Source: Paenibacillus_G filicis
GTDB taxonomy: Bacteria; Bacillota; Bacilli; Paenibacillales; NBRC-103111
DNA length: 64,000 nt
NCBI RefSeq assembly: GCF_038070315.1
Contig: NZ_JBBPCC010000022.1
Location: 62,001-126,000, forward strand
Direction of reading: 5' to 3'
The notes below the pieces were generated by a model. The model searched no databases. It was given only the letters and a program-made list of their open reading frames with translations, and had not been told where the DNA came from. The number at the start of each line of letters is the position of its first letter. Positions within the stretch are counted from its first letter, which is position 1. The translations under genes and the position numbers were made by a program. This document shows, piece after piece, positions 33,421 through 41,473 of this stretch.

Positions 33421-34764
33421 TTATTTTCCGAGTTTATCCTTTCCCTCCGACCGACGTAGCGTCTCGACCAGCTCTACAAAGTGGCGACCGCGCTCTTCAA
33501 AGTTGCGGTATTGGTCAAACGCAGTGCAGGCAGGGCTCAGCAGCACCGTGTCGCCCGGTGTGGCGAGCTTGTGCGCCAGCGCTACGGCCTCGGCCAGGCC
33601 TTCGCAATGGATAATAGGCGGGCAACTCGGCACTCTGCGCGCTGCAGCCTCGATTTGACTGGCCGCTTCGCCGATCAACAGTAGCACCTTGACATGATCA
33701 GGCAGCAGCCTAGCCATCTCGTCAAACGGTACCTTCTTATCTCTCCCGCCAGCGATCAGCAATACTCGGCCCGCGTGTGCGTGCAGCGTGGCGACGGTAC
33801 GGGCGGGGCTAGAGCCGATTGAGTTGTTGTAGTACTGCACATCTCTCACAGTTGCCACCCACTGGTTTCGGTGCTCCACACCGACAAAGCTGCTTACCGT
33901 CTCCAGGATTGCCTCATCCGGCACGGACCCCCTCACGGCGGTCATGGCAGCCATAACGTTTTCCACGTTATACCACCCCGGCAAACGAATGTCACTGACA
34001 GGTACCAGATCGTCGATCACTCCATCACGGACGGTGTGCACGCCGAAATACTTGGTCTGCCCCTGCCCGCGTAGCGTGGCGGTCGCCGGATTATCTCCGT
34101 TAAGGACAGCAAGGTTGTCAGCACGCTGAAAATCCAGCAGGCGGCGTTTGGCGGCGGTATATTCATCCATATCGCGGTGCCAGTCGAGGTGATTAGGAGA
34201 GAGGTTGGTAATCACCGCCACATGTGGAGAGTGCGTCATGTCCATTAACTGGAAACTGGATAGCTCGACCGCGCACGCATCCAACGGCGACATCTCGCCC
34301 GCGCGCGTCAGCAGTGGCGTACCAATGTTACCTCCCAGATGCACCGTACGCCCCCCGTTTGCCAGCATGTCCGCAATTAATGACGTGGTGGTGGTCTTAC
34401 CGTCCGAACCGGTCACACCGAAAATGGGGCAAGGACACAACTCAAAGAACTCCTCCATCTCACTGGTCACACGGCTGCCGGCAGCGCGGGCCGAGTCCGG
34501 CGCCGGATGGTCTGGGCGCATGCCCGGAGTACGGAAAACAATATCGCCCCCAACGCGATTCAGGTAATTCTCCCCTAGGCGCAACTCGACGCCTAGATCG
34601 TCCCACTCCTCCCGGGGCAAGGCCGGATTGCGGTCGCGAACGGTGACCCGCGCCCCTGCAGAGCAAAGCATGCGGATCAACGGTGAGTTGCTGACGCCGG
34701 CGCCGATGATGGTCACGTCCCGACCGGTCAGCGATTGAATATACGTGTCAAAAGCAGGATTCAT
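33421..34764 (-). CDS. murD: UDP-N-acetylmuramoyl-L-alanine:D-glutamate ligase MurD, orphan copy
   Basis: A 447-residue Mur ligase. It begins VTIIGAGVSNSPLIRMLCSAGARVTVRDRN, has the ATP loop GVTGSDGKTTTTSLIADML, NLSPNHLDWH, NNSIGSSPARTVATL, and LLSPACTAFDQYRNFEERGRHF. It adds D-glutamate to UDP-MurNAc-L-Ala in the cytoplasm. The ATG at 34764 follows GGCGGAGG. It stands alone, outside any dcw-type cell-wall cluster, and its base composition is plainly richer in G+C than the genes on both sides, with many GCG/CGC codons. The wording of its motifs recalls clostridial MurD. I infer horizontal acquisition; whether it backs up or replaces the housekeeping copy is unknown. Confidence 0.93.
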   Translation of the reverse strand: MNPAFDTYIQSLTGRDVTIIGAGVSNSPLIRMLCSAGARVTVRDRNPALPREEWDDLGVELRLGENYLNRVGGDIVFRTPGMRPDHPAPDSARAAGSRVTSEMEEFFELCPCPIFGVTGSDGKTTTTSLIADMLANGGRTVHLGGNIGTPLLTRAGEMSPLDACAVELSSFQLMDMTHSPHVAVITNLSPNHLDWHRDMDEYTAAKRRLLDFQRADNLAVLNGDNPATATLRGQGQTKYFGVHTVRDGVIDDLVPVSDIRLPGWYNVENVMAAMTAVRGSVPDEAILETVSSFVGVEHRNQWVATVRDVQYYNNSIGSSPARTVATLHAHAGRVLLIAGGRDKKVPFDEMARLLPDHVKVLLLIGEAASQIEAAARRVPSCPPIIHCEGLAEAVALAHKLATPGDTVLLSPACTAFDQYRNFEERGRHFVELVETLRRSEGKDKLGK

Positions 34765-35060
34765 AAGCACCTCCGCCAAAGAATGTCATTAAATCCAATA
34801 TACCACATCATGGAACTTTCCTGCCTGCCAGTCAGCCATTCATGCGACGCAATATGTAGCGCTGCAGGTGAGTGCTGGAAATGGCTAATTACGACCGTAA
34901 AACCCATCTGAAGAGCATGCCGAATGGAAGGCAAGCACCTTAGAGAAGGTAGATTAGGCGATTAAACGCTCCTTCGAGTCAATAACAGCATCAATTTCAA
35001 TAGCGTATCAGAAGAATCAGGTGTCTCGAAAGCGAGAGAACGGGCAGTTTCATACAAGGG
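34765..35060. other. Intergenic stretch without a supportable gene
   Basis: Roughly 300 bases between murD and the promoter of the rRNA methyltransferase. Short open segments exist on the minus strand, such as MGFTVVISHFQHSPAALH near 34860-34910, but with stops on both sides and no start signal. It could be decayed coding DNA. Confidence 0.35.
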
Positions 35061-35089
35061 TTTCTCATACAAGCGAAACATGCTAATAT
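35061..35089 (+). promoter_or_regulatory. Promoter of the attenuator-controlled methyltransferase
   Basis: TAATAT at 35084-35089 is preceded by TGC, giving an extended -10 element (TGnTAATAT). A weak -35, TTTCTC, lies 17 bases upstream at 35061-35066. It would start a transcript about 30 bases before the leader peptide. Confidence 0.5.
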
Positions 35090-35127
35090 TAGAGTGTTTA
35101 AGGTTTTGCTATGAGGGAGAGTTAAAC

Positions 35128-35157
35128 ATGATCATCCAATTCATTCGTTTAAGGTAA
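35128..35157 (+). CDS. Nine-residue leader peptide MIIQFIRLR, probable macrolide-responsive arrest peptide
   Basis: A strong ribosome binding site (GAGGGAGAG, 35113-35121) precedes ATG ATC ATC CAA TTC ATT CGT TTA AGG TAA. The peptide ends Arg-Leu-Arg, the +X+ motif known from Erm leader peptides of the RLR class (for example ErmDL), at which macrolide-bound ribosomes stall. The stop codon lies only five bases before the first strand of an intrinsic terminator, and the gene behind encodes a 23S rRNA methyltransferase. The layout is that of drug-dependent transcription attenuation. The peptide and terminator are seen; the stalling is inferred. Confidence 0.75.
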   Translation: MIIQFIRLR

Positions 35158-35161
35158 TGTA

Positions 35162-35229
35162 AGGTACAGCTCACATAACCCAGCTTTTTTAAACAAAGTT
35201 GCTTGGGTTTATTTGACTGTGCCTTTTTT
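35162..35229 (+). terminator. Attenuator terminator between leader peptide and rRNA methyltransferase
   Basis: AGGTACAG (35162-35169) pairs with CTGTGCCT (35217-35224), followed by a run of T at 35224-35229. Inside, AACCCAGC pairs with GCTTGGGTT. A ribosome stalled on the leader's Leu/Arg codons (35149-35154) would cover the first bases of the outer stem and prevent the terminator, letting transcription continue into the gene; the inner stem alone is too far from the T-tract to terminate. Confidence 0.8.
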
Positions 35230-35262
35230 CATTCACCTAATACGAATGAAAGGGTGCTCTTT

Positions 35263-36144
35263 GTGTTCGAAAAAAGTAAAAAGTGGATGAGCGCTGGCAA
35301 AATTAAGAGCTTTCAGGAGATATTTATATGCCCATTATGTAAAAAACAGATGCAAATGATCCACTTACAAAGTTTAGTTTGTAGCAATAAGCACTGTTTT
35401 GATATAGCAAAGCAAGGATATATAAACCTATTGTCTCGAGCCAGTAGTACTAAGTATGATAAAAAAGTCTTCGAATATAGAAGGGTAATTAGCAAAAGCG
35501 GTTTATTTAATCCCTTACATGCTGCGGTAAGTGAAATTATAATGAGTCAACTCCGGAGCCATGAACCTATAAGCATACTGGATGCAGGTTGTGGAGAAGG
35601 GACTCACTTAAATAACATACAAATGGAAATAAATCAGAAAAAGCTCAACCCACTCTTGGCTGTAGGAATCGATATTTCAAAAGAGGGAATTAGTTTTTCT
35701 GCAGCTGAATATTCAGATGGGATTTGGTGTGTCGCGGACCTGGCAAACTGTCCATTCGCAAATCAGCAATTCAAATTCATTTTAAACATTCTTTCACCGG
35801 CAAATTATTCAGAATTCCAGAGATTGATTACTGATGATGGTCTGGTGATTAAAATCGTCCCTGAACAGGATTATCTAAAAGAGCTAAGAGAAGTCTTTTA
35901 CAAGGGATCAGATAAGCAGGTTTATTCAAATTCACTTACAAGTAGTCATTTCAACGAACAGTTCAAATTATTAGATGTTGAAAGCATTCGATATCAAGGA
36001 AATCTGAGTGAACCCTTAATCGAACCTTTGCTCGGTATGACGCCATTATCCTGGGGGACTTCCAAGGATCGCATAGAAAAAATTCTACAGATGAATCTGA
36101 AACAAGTCACTATGGACTTTAAAATCTTGATTGGTAAGAAATAA
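35263..36144 (+). CDS. 23S rRNA (guanine-N1)-methyltransferase, RlmA family
   Basis: A 293-residue SAM-dependent enzyme. An N-terminal zinc ribbon (ICPLCKK, then LVCSNKHCFD with AKQGYINLL) is followed by the methyltransferase motif I ILDAGCGEGTHLNN. That combination defines RlmA(I)/RlmA(II)/TlrB enzymes, which methylate G745 or G748 near the macrolide tunnel; TlrB contributes to tylosin resistance. I choose GTG 35263, with AAAGGGTG six bases upstream, because earlier in-frame starts lie inside the attenuator. AT-rich codon use differs sharply from the preceding murD. The RLR leader suggests drug-inducible expression. Which guanine is modified cannot be told. Confidence 0.88.
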   Translation: MFEKSKKWMSAGKIKSFQEIFICPLCKKQMQMIHLQSLVCSNKHCFDIAKQGYINLLSRASSTKYDKKVFEYRRVISKSGLFNPLHAAVSEIIMSQLRSHEPISILDAGCGEGTHLNNIQMEINQKKLNPLLAVGIDISKEGISFSAAEYSDGIWCVADLANCPFANQQFKFILNILSPANYSEFQRLITDDGLVIKIVPEQDYLKELREVFYKGSDKQVYSNSLTSSHFNEQFKLLDVESIRYQGNLSEPLIEPLLGMTPLSWGTSKDRIEKILQMNLKQVTMDFKILIGKK

Positions 36145-36182
36145 ACCCCATGATTAAACCTTTAATGGGGGACGATAGTTAG

Positions 36183-36232
36183 ACATAAAGGGTTCCACAT
36201 AGTAGTCATGCATAATATGTAGAACCCTTTAT
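36183..36232. other. Long hairpin between convergent genes
   Basis: ACATAAAGGGTTC and GAACCCTTTATGT pair perfectly over 13 bases, with a further ACATA/TATGT pairing inside. No T-tract follows on either strand except weak ones. It probably serves as a shared transcript end between the rRNA methyltransferase and the serine hydrolase. Confidence 0.55.
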
Positions 36233-36296
36233 GTCCTGCAATGTATAACCGAAGAACTGCGGCTTGTTAGTTGGATCAAATGTTATCCGGTAAGGC

Positions 36297-37250
36297 TTAT
36301 TCTGGTCGTAATATCTTATTGGAAAGAATGATGATGCAAAGATCCTCATCGAAGAAGCTCTGCATGTAAGTTGTAATCCCCATATTATCCCCACCATGCG
36401 AAAACTTGTCTGTACCATATATATATGAATGTTCTAGGCCGTAACAGTAATGATTGAGATTTTCCCTGAAAAATCGGTTGTGAGCTTCTCGCGATAACAT
36501 TTTTCGGTCCCTCAAACATTGATACCACTTATATAAGTCTTCGCAGTTTGACACTATTGCGCCTGCACCAATACTGAATTTTTCGTTGCTATATGGTGCT
36601 TTGATATAATGATCATAATCTATGACATAGTTAAATGATCTACCGTCGACAATTTTATCTCCATCATCAACAGTTGTATGGGCCATATGTAATGGCTCAA
36701 AAATGTTCCTGCTCAGAAATTCGTCATAACTCATACCGGACACATGCTCAATAATCCAAGCAAGTAAATGATAGTTGGAATTATTGTAGTCATATTGCTC
36801 GTTCGGATTGTGTGTTGGTCGCGTATTGATATACTTTGCAAAAAACTCATCCTTCGAGTAACTCAACCGATTCTCTTCACCAAAAAAATCATTTTCAAAA
36901 TTATAAAAATTATAAAGGCCGGAGGTATGCGAGAGAAGATGATGGACGGTAATTTGGTCTGAAATCTTCATGTTCGATGTAAGGTACCGATTGGCGGGCT
37001 GATCAATGTCCAGTTGTTTCCTGTCATGTAAGAGCATTATGGCAAAAGCGGTAAATTGCTTGGACACAGAAGCTAGGGAGAACCGCGACTGCACATGATT
37101 GGGGATACCAAACTCGAGGCAGGCATAACCGCCGCTTCTTTCGAACACTACTTCCCCTTTCTGAATCACCTGGATGACTCCAAAAAAGTCCCACAAATCC
37201 AAGTATTGATGAACATACTTCTGGAGTTTATCCATGTATGACTTGTTCAT
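36297..37250 (-). CDS. Serine hydrolase, beta-lactamase class C/penicillin-binding type, possibly frameshifted at the C-terminus
   Basis: About 317 residues of a serine beta-lactamase-like hydrolase. The nucleophile is in FSLASVSKQFTAFA (SxxK), the second motif is YDYNNSNYHLLAWI, and HGG occurs in DKFSHGGDNMGI. The ATG at 37250 has GATGAGGTGA upstream; the frame reaching 37412 runs into the dispersed repeat and is not used. The protein stops at KILRPE soon after the HGG motif, while a sister frame continues RYYDQNKPYRITFD to a stop at 36206. A single frameshift near 36300-36310 would join them, so the gene may be slightly damaged or merely short. Likely acts on peptides or esters outside the cell, but no signal peptide is evident. 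Confidence 0.8.
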   Translation of the reverse strand: MNKSYMDKLQKYVHQYLDLWDFFGVIQVIQKGEVVFERSGGYACLEFGIPNHVQSRFSLASVSKQFTAFAIMLLHDRKQLDIDQPANRYLTSNMKISDQITVHHLLSHTSGLYNFYNFENDFFGEENRLSYSKDEFFAKYINTRPTHNPNEQYDYNNSNYHLLAWIIEHVSGMSYDEFLSRNIFEPLHMAHTTVDDGDKIVDGRSFNYVIDYDHYIKAPYSNEKFSIGAGAIVSNCEDLYKWYQCLRDRKMLSREAHNRFFRENLNHYCYGLEHSYIYGTDKFSHGGDNMGITTYMQSFFDEDLCIIILSNKILRPE

Positions 37251-37382
37251 TGCATTCACCTCATCACATTTGGTGTTGATTGTTGCCCCAACCCAATGTA
37301 AGGATACAGGTTTTCTGTCGTTTATACTATTATTGTAAGGAGCTGGAATAGCCTCCGTACTTAAATTATTTTTCTCGGCAAA

Positions 37383-37510
37383 ATTCTGTATATGAGTCAT
37401 AACGAAAAGCACTCGTATGTTGCGGATACTTCGCTTCGTACGAGTGCTTTATTTTTTTATATAGAGGAGAAGTTAATGATTGATCCTATTGGATAGAACC
37501 CAAGCTTTTA
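37383..37510 (+). repeat. 125-base dispersed hairpin repeat, copy B
   Basis: Partner of 1626-1750. Hairpin AAGCACTCGTA / TACGAGTGCTT (37407-37449) with T-rich tail, then GAGGAGAAG and the six-codon frame ATG ATT GAT CCT ATT GGA TAG. CTCGGCAAA directly precedes it, the first bases of the element at 1577 and 19877. The stretch from 37511 to 37598 has no gene. Confidence 0.65.
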
Positions 37511-37598
37511 CTTAGGGAACAGCCTCTTGATGGAAGCCATCGGCTAAGTCGGTGGTTATGACTGCGGTCTTCGAATGCCTGACCTGTTGATAACAATC

Positions 37599-38489
37599 TC
37601 ATGTACGATCTGGAAGAAACAATGCCTCAAACTTCGCTTTTCCTTGCTTTTCCACCCAGGTATTGAAATCCGTAAGTTCCGGGAATGCTCTGCGCACATC
37701 GGAAATATCGACCTCGTGGCCTTCTTCGTTTAACCATTGAAACACGCCGGCCAAGATTTCATTATGTTCGCGCAACGTTTCCAGCGGAATTTGAACGTAA
37801 GGAATGGCACGGTTGGTTATACGGCCAATAGCATCGGCAATCTGCAAGGGTGTTAACTTGTCGCCGGCAATTTCGATCGTTCTGCCCAAATAGTCGTCTG
37901 GGTATCGAAATGCTAACGCGACGAAAGCGCCGATGTCGTCCACAGCTACGAGTGGGATCACTCCATCTGGCTTGAAGGCTTGAGCGATCGTTCCGTTCTG
38001 CACGCCGGCTGTCATCGGGTCTACGAAGTTTTCCATGAAGGTGGCGGGGCGCAATAGGGTAGCCGGCAAATCGAGTGAATGAATGTACTGCTCAATATCC
38101 CATTTCTGCATGTCGCGATATCGGGATTGCACATCTGCACCGCCAACAGATGTATAAACGAAGTGCTGGATGTTCGCCTTTTGGGCAGCGTCCGCTACAG
38201 CCTTCCCAATACGTCTTTCATCGGCGTTAGATTCGAGAGTAGGGTTCCAGCTCGACGCCTGAACACTGAATACGCCATAAACCCCCTGCATAGAGGCATC
38301 GAGCGAGGCAAGATCGTTCATGTCACCTAAAAAAAGCTCGGCTCCCAATTGGGACAGTTTCAGAGCTTTATCGCTTGATAAATCGCGAACAAATGCACGA
38401 ACCTTCCAGCCATCTTCGATTAAATGCCTAACGGCCGCACCTCCTTGTTGTCCGGTTGCTCCCAAAACCAATATCTTTTTATCACTCAT
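37599..38489 (-). CDS. NmrA-family NAD(P)-binding protein
   Basis: A 296-residue atypical SDR. KKILVLGATGQQGGAAVRHLIEDGWKVRAFVRD is the NmrA/HSCARG cofactor loop; FVYTSVGGADVQSRYRDMQKWDIEQYI and LLRPATFMENFVDP follow. Such proteins act as redox sensors or as quinone/ketone reductases. AGGAG lies before the ATG. It is divergent from an HxlR regulator (38665), which is a common pairing for stress-induced NmrA genes. Confidence 0.9.
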   Translation of the reverse strand: MSDKKILVLGATGQQGGAAVRHLIEDGWKVRAFVRDLSSDKALKLSQLGAELFLGDMNDLASLDASMQGVYGVFSVQASSWNPTLESNADERRIGKAVADAAQKANIQHFVYTSVGGADVQSRYRDMQKWDIEQYIHSLDLPATLLRPATFMENFVDPMTAGVQNGTIAQAFKPDGVIPLVAVDDIGAFVALAFRYPDDYLGRTIEIAGDKLTPLQIADAIGRITNRAIPYVQIPLETLREHNEILAGVFQWLNEEGHEVDISDVRRAFPELTDFNTWVEKQGKAKFEALFLPDRT

Positions 38490-38594
38490 ATCCCGATGCT
38501 CCTATCTAAGCTTTATTAGACTATCTCTGCTTCAGCTAAGCCATAGCAGCTAAATAAGTCCTGTTGTTATTTTAAGACACTAACTATATAATTT

Positions 38595-38638
38595 AAAGTA
38601 GACACATTATTTTTATATAGCTTCATAAAGTAGTCTAC
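38595..38638. promoter_or_regulatory. Candidate HxlR operator: repeated AAAGTAG boxes
   Basis: AAAGTAGAC at 38595-38603 and AAAGTAGTC at 38627-38635 are 32 bases apart, three helical turns, and GTAGAC/GTCTAC form an inverted pair. They lie between the divergent NmrA and HxlR genes. Confidence 0.4.
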
Positions 38639-38664
38639 CTATATTTTAGTTAGGAGTGATTTCT

Positions 38665-39033
38665 GTGGATGTACGCAAAGGGGACGAACTATGTCTCATT
38701 TCTATTCGTGAAGCTTTGGAGGTTGTTCGCGGAAAATGGTCTTTCTTAGTGCTTTCCTTACTTAGTCTGGGTCCGCAACGATTTAATCAAATGCGAAGAA
38801 ATTTAGACAACATCAGCATCAAGTCTTTAACGGATGTCCTGCGTCATTTGGAGCATTATAATGTCATCAATCGCGAGGTGTTTCCTACCGTGCCTGTAAC
38901 TGTTGAGTACTCGCTAACCGATAAAGGACGGGAGTACATACCCGTGCTTGCGCAAATGCGTAAATGGGGTGAAAATTGGGGGGAACATCCGGAGCTCGTC
39001 GATGGCCGCGAATATCGTTGCAGCATAAACTGA
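38665..39033 (+). CDS. HxlR-family winged-helix regulator
   Basis: A 122-residue regulator: ISIREALEVVRGKWSFLVLSLLSLGPQRFNQMRRNLDNISIKSLTDVLRHLEHYNVINREV, then VEYSLTDKGREYIPVLAQMRKWGENW. Cys near the N-terminus (DELCLIS) is in the position used for redox sensing in HypR/YodB relatives. The GTG at 38665 follows TAGGAG by eight bases; a GTG at 38656 overlaps that site. Probably represses the divergent NmrA-type gene. Confidence 0.9.
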   Translation: MDVRKGDELCLISIREALEVVRGKWSFLVLSLLSLGPQRFNQMRRNLDNISIKSLTDVLRHLEHYNVINREVFPTVPVTVEYSLTDKGREYIPVLAQMRKWGENWGEHPELVDGREYRCSIN

Positions 39034-39056
39034 AGGATGATGGAGAATTCTTCTAA

Positions 39057-39098
39057 TGACAACTTTCTTGACGTCAAAGAAAGTTGTCATTTTTTTTC
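39057..39098 (+). terminator. Intrinsic terminator
   Basis: TGACAACTTTCTT pairs with AAGAAAGTTGTCA around a GACGTC loop, followed by eight T. It ends the HxlR gene. Confidence 0.93.
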
Positions 39099-39220
39099 GT
39101 GCGAGTAATTTGATGAATCAACTTAACAATGAAGGGGATTTTGTCGATAAATAACAGGTAAAGATCGGGATTGACTGGGTAATCAAGAAAATTTCCGTAT
39201 TAAGGGCTGGGAGATAAAGG

Positions 39221-40078
39221 ATGAATAACATGAATGAAGAGCAAAAACAGCATGAATTGATCGAAGCCTTCTTAAGAGTAGCGCCATTGCTGAGAAATCT
39301 CACTAATGATGATATTACCATTGGCATTTATGATACGGAGAAGCTGATTACCAATATTCCAGGCAAGACCTTCTCTCTGAATGTCAGCCCTGGAGACCCG
39401 CTAAGAGAAGGGGATATTGTGAATGATGCGATTAGGAATAATACTGCTCTATCGGCTATTGTTCCGAAAGAATTGTTTGGGTTTCCGCTTGCTGCACGTG
39501 CCATCCCGCTGCATGATGAGCAGGGGAGAGTGATCGGTGGCGTAGGTATGGGGACAAGTCTCGAGAGAGCGAATAAATTATTTGAGATGGCCGAGAGCTT
39601 TTCCGCTATTGTCGAGCAGACAACGGCGTCCATTGAAGAGATCAGACAGTCCGTGATACATCTTACTAACAGTGTGGCGGACGTAACCCATCAAATGAAG
39701 GACGTTAGCTCCAGTGCACAAGAGATTGACAATATCTCCACGGTTGTCAAGCAAATTTCGGACCAGAGTAACTTGCTGGGGCTCAATGCTGCCATCGAAG
39801 CGGCAAGAGCAGGCGAAGTGGGGAAAGGCTTCTCCGTGGTTGCTAATGAGATCCGGAAGCTGGCCACGAACTCCAAAGAAAATGTGAACCAGATTAACAA
39901 TATCACTGACAATATTCAGGACCTCTTACTGCGGTTAAATCATGCTTTTTCTGACATTAACAAGTTAACCGACAGCCAGTCAAGAGCAATTAATGAGTTT
40001 GCCGCTACGATCCAAGAGATCAGTGCTAAGTCAGAGGAATTAGCACAGGTTGCAGAAGAATCACTCTTTGCAAAATAA
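39221..40078 (+). CDS. Cytosolic methyl-accepting-chemotaxis-like protein
   Basis: A 285-residue protein without membrane segments. Residues about 1-110 form a PAS-like sensor region (ITIGIYDTEKLITNIPGKTF, ARAIPLHDEQGRVIGGVGMG); residues about 120-285 are an MCP signalling helix pair with the canonical tip DQSNLLGLNAAIEAARAGEVGKGFSVVANEIRKLA. The signalling domain is short. It probably senses an internal cue and feeds a chemotaxis kinase elsewhere. A terminator follows. Start is ATG 39221 or 39230. Confidence 0.9.
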   Translation: MNNMNEEQKQHELIEAFLRVAPLLRNLTNDDITIGIYDTEKLITNIPGKTFSLNVSPGDPLREGDIVNDAIRNNTALSAIVPKELFGFPLAARAIPLHDEQGRVIGGVGMGTSLERANKLFEMAESFSAIVEQTTASIEEIRQSVIHLTNSVADVTHQMKDVSSSAQEIDNISTVVKQISDQSNLLGLNAAIEAARAGEVGKGFSVVANEIRKLATNSKENVNQINNITDNIQDLLLRLNHAFSDINKLTDSQSRAINEFAATIQEISAKSEELAQVAEESLFAK

Positions 40079-40132
40079 AACAGTGAACCGAGTACATAAT
40101 ATTTGAATCGCAATCGTATGCAGCGACTTATG

Positions 40133-40185
40133 AGCAGTCTGCCTCCTCATGAATATAGGGGTCAGGCTGCTTTAATTTTGCTTTT
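40133..40185 (+). terminator. Intrinsic terminator
   Basis: AGCAGTCTG (40133-40141) pairs with CAGGCTGCT (about 40163-40171) with one wobble, followed by TTTAATTTTGCTTTTTTT. It ends the MCP-like gene. Confidence 0.7.
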
Positions 40186-40260
40186 TTTGATCACCATAAG
40201 CTATCCGCAACCGAACGCTTGTTTTGCCAATTTGTAAAAAAATCAATAAATGAATAAAAT

Positions 40261-40289
40261 AATCCAATACATACTTTACAGATTGGATT
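40261..40289 (+). promoter_or_regulatory. Inverted repeat upstream of the small ORF and cysK
   Basis: AATCCAAT at 40261-40268 and ATTGGATT at 40282-40289 form an eight-base inverted repeat with a 13-base spacer. It lies upstream of the 40-codon ORF and cysK, where a cysteine-responsive operator would be expected. Factor unknown. Confidence 0.4.
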
Positions 40290-40312
40290 TCTTTGTTTAA
40301 TGTAAAGGAAAC

Positions 40313-40435
40313 ATGTTTATTTCGCTCATATTGGCGCATCCAGACCTGCTAGGCATGTTCCATCCTCACCATTTGGCCATCATCCAAGAATTGAACCAGG
40401 CGGCAATAGGCCATCAAGACCCTATGGAAGTTTGA
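40313..40435 (+). CDS. Small 40-residue ORF upstream of cysK
   Basis: AAAGGAAAC lies directly before ATG TTT ATT TCG. The peptide starts MFISLILAHPDLLGMF and ends HQDPMEV, with a stop 34 bases before the cysK start. It is neither clearly a signal peptide nor a known leader type. It may be a remnant of a flavoprotein-like gene or a genuine small protein co-transcribed with cysK. Confidence 0.35.
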   Translation: MFISLILAHPDLLGMFHPHHLAIIQELNQAAIGHQDPMEV

Positions 40436-40469
40436 GAAGCCACACCCAACCGGAAAGGAAGGAAGCCAA

Positions 40470-41465
40470 GTGGGAAATTGGAACGAATTAAATGAAAGCT
40501 TAATAGATTTGATAGGCAAGACACCGGTCGTACGCATCCGCCATCTGACAGGTGAAGACGATGCCGCGCTCTATGTTAAGCTGGAATCCTTCAACCCGAA
40601 CAGCAATAGCAAGGATCGGACAGCGTACGGTATCATTCGTGAGGCGGAGAGGTGCGGGCAATTGAAACCCGGCGGCACGATCTTCGAAATAACCAGCGGC
40701 AATACGGGAATCGGACTTGCTGCCATCGGCGCAGCCTTGGGATATAAGGTCGTCATTTATATGGGCAGTCATTATAACAAGGAGCGCTTTGACCTCTTGA
40801 GGGCCTTCGGCGCTAAAGTTGTTCCTTTCGACAAAGATGAAGTCGATGTGGATCAGCTCAAGGAGAAGCTGATCAAGCTGCAGCAGATCACTCCGAACAG
40901 CCTCTTCTCCAACCAAGCGGCCAATCCGGCCAACCCGAGTATTCACCGCGAGACAACGGCCAAAGAAATATTGGAGCAAACCGGAGGGAAACTGGATGCC
41001 TTCGTCGCCACTTCAGGTACGGGCGGAACCATTACAGGCGTTGGAGAGCGTCTGAAGGAAGCCATCCCGGGCGTAACCATCCACTTGGTAGAGCCGGAAA
41101 ACTCCAGGGTCGTCGAAGGCGGAGAGCATGGAGATCATCGAATCTACGGGATCAGTCCGCCCAAACGCCCGGAGGTACTGAACACGGAAATCTTAGACGG
41201 CATTATTCATATCTCGGACGAGGATGCCTGGCAAACCGCGAGGGATATGGCCCAGAAGGAGGGGCTTCTCGTCGGACCTTCCTCGGGGGCAGCTGTCTGG
41301 GGGGCGATCAAGGTCGCCAGGGAGCTAGGCAAAGGGAAAACAGTGCTCGCTCTGGCGCCGGATACGGGCGAACGGTATCTCAGCATCGGGCTTTACGATG
41401 AAGCTCATTATCAAGACGATGAGAGCTTGGCTGCTGCCGAGCTGAGTAACTTATTGCTCTTGTAA
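40470..41465 (+). CDS. cysK: Cysteine synthase (O-acetylserine sulfhydrylase)
   Basis: A 331-residue PLP enzyme of the beta family. LIDLIGKTPVVRIRHL, the PLP lysine in NPNSNSKDRTAYGII, the substrate loop EITSGNTGIGLAAIGAALGYKV, the phosphate-binding ATSGTGGTITGVGE and LVGPSSGAAVWGA are all present. GTG start with AAGGAAGGAAG upstream. The residues before the lysine (SNS instead of the more common GGSV) suggest a paralogue, for example one preferring another nucleophile. Downstream lie an LLM monooxygenase remnant and an Rrf2 regulator, which point to sulphur scavenging. Confidence 0.92.
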   Translation: MGNWNELNESLIDLIGKTPVVRIRHLTGEDDAALYVKLESFNPNSNSKDRTAYGIIREAERCGQLKPGGTIFEITSGNTGIGLAAIGAALGYKVVIYMGSHYNKERFDLLRAFGAKVVPFDKDEVDVDQLKEKLIKLQQITPNSLFSNQAANPANPSIHRETTAKEILEQTGGKLDAFVATSGTGGTITGVGERLKEAIPGVTIHLVEPENSRVVEGGEHGDHRIYGISPPKRPEVLNTEILDGIIHISDEDAWQTARDMAQKEGLLVGPSSGAAVWGAIKVARELGKGKTVLALAPDTGERYLSIGLYDEAHYQDDESLAAAELSNLLLL

Positions 41466-41473
41466 GGATGGAG

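Noticed and set aside
40349..40537. Minus-strand frame opposite the small ORF and cysK start
   Set aside because: Shadow of cysK; no ribosome binding site.
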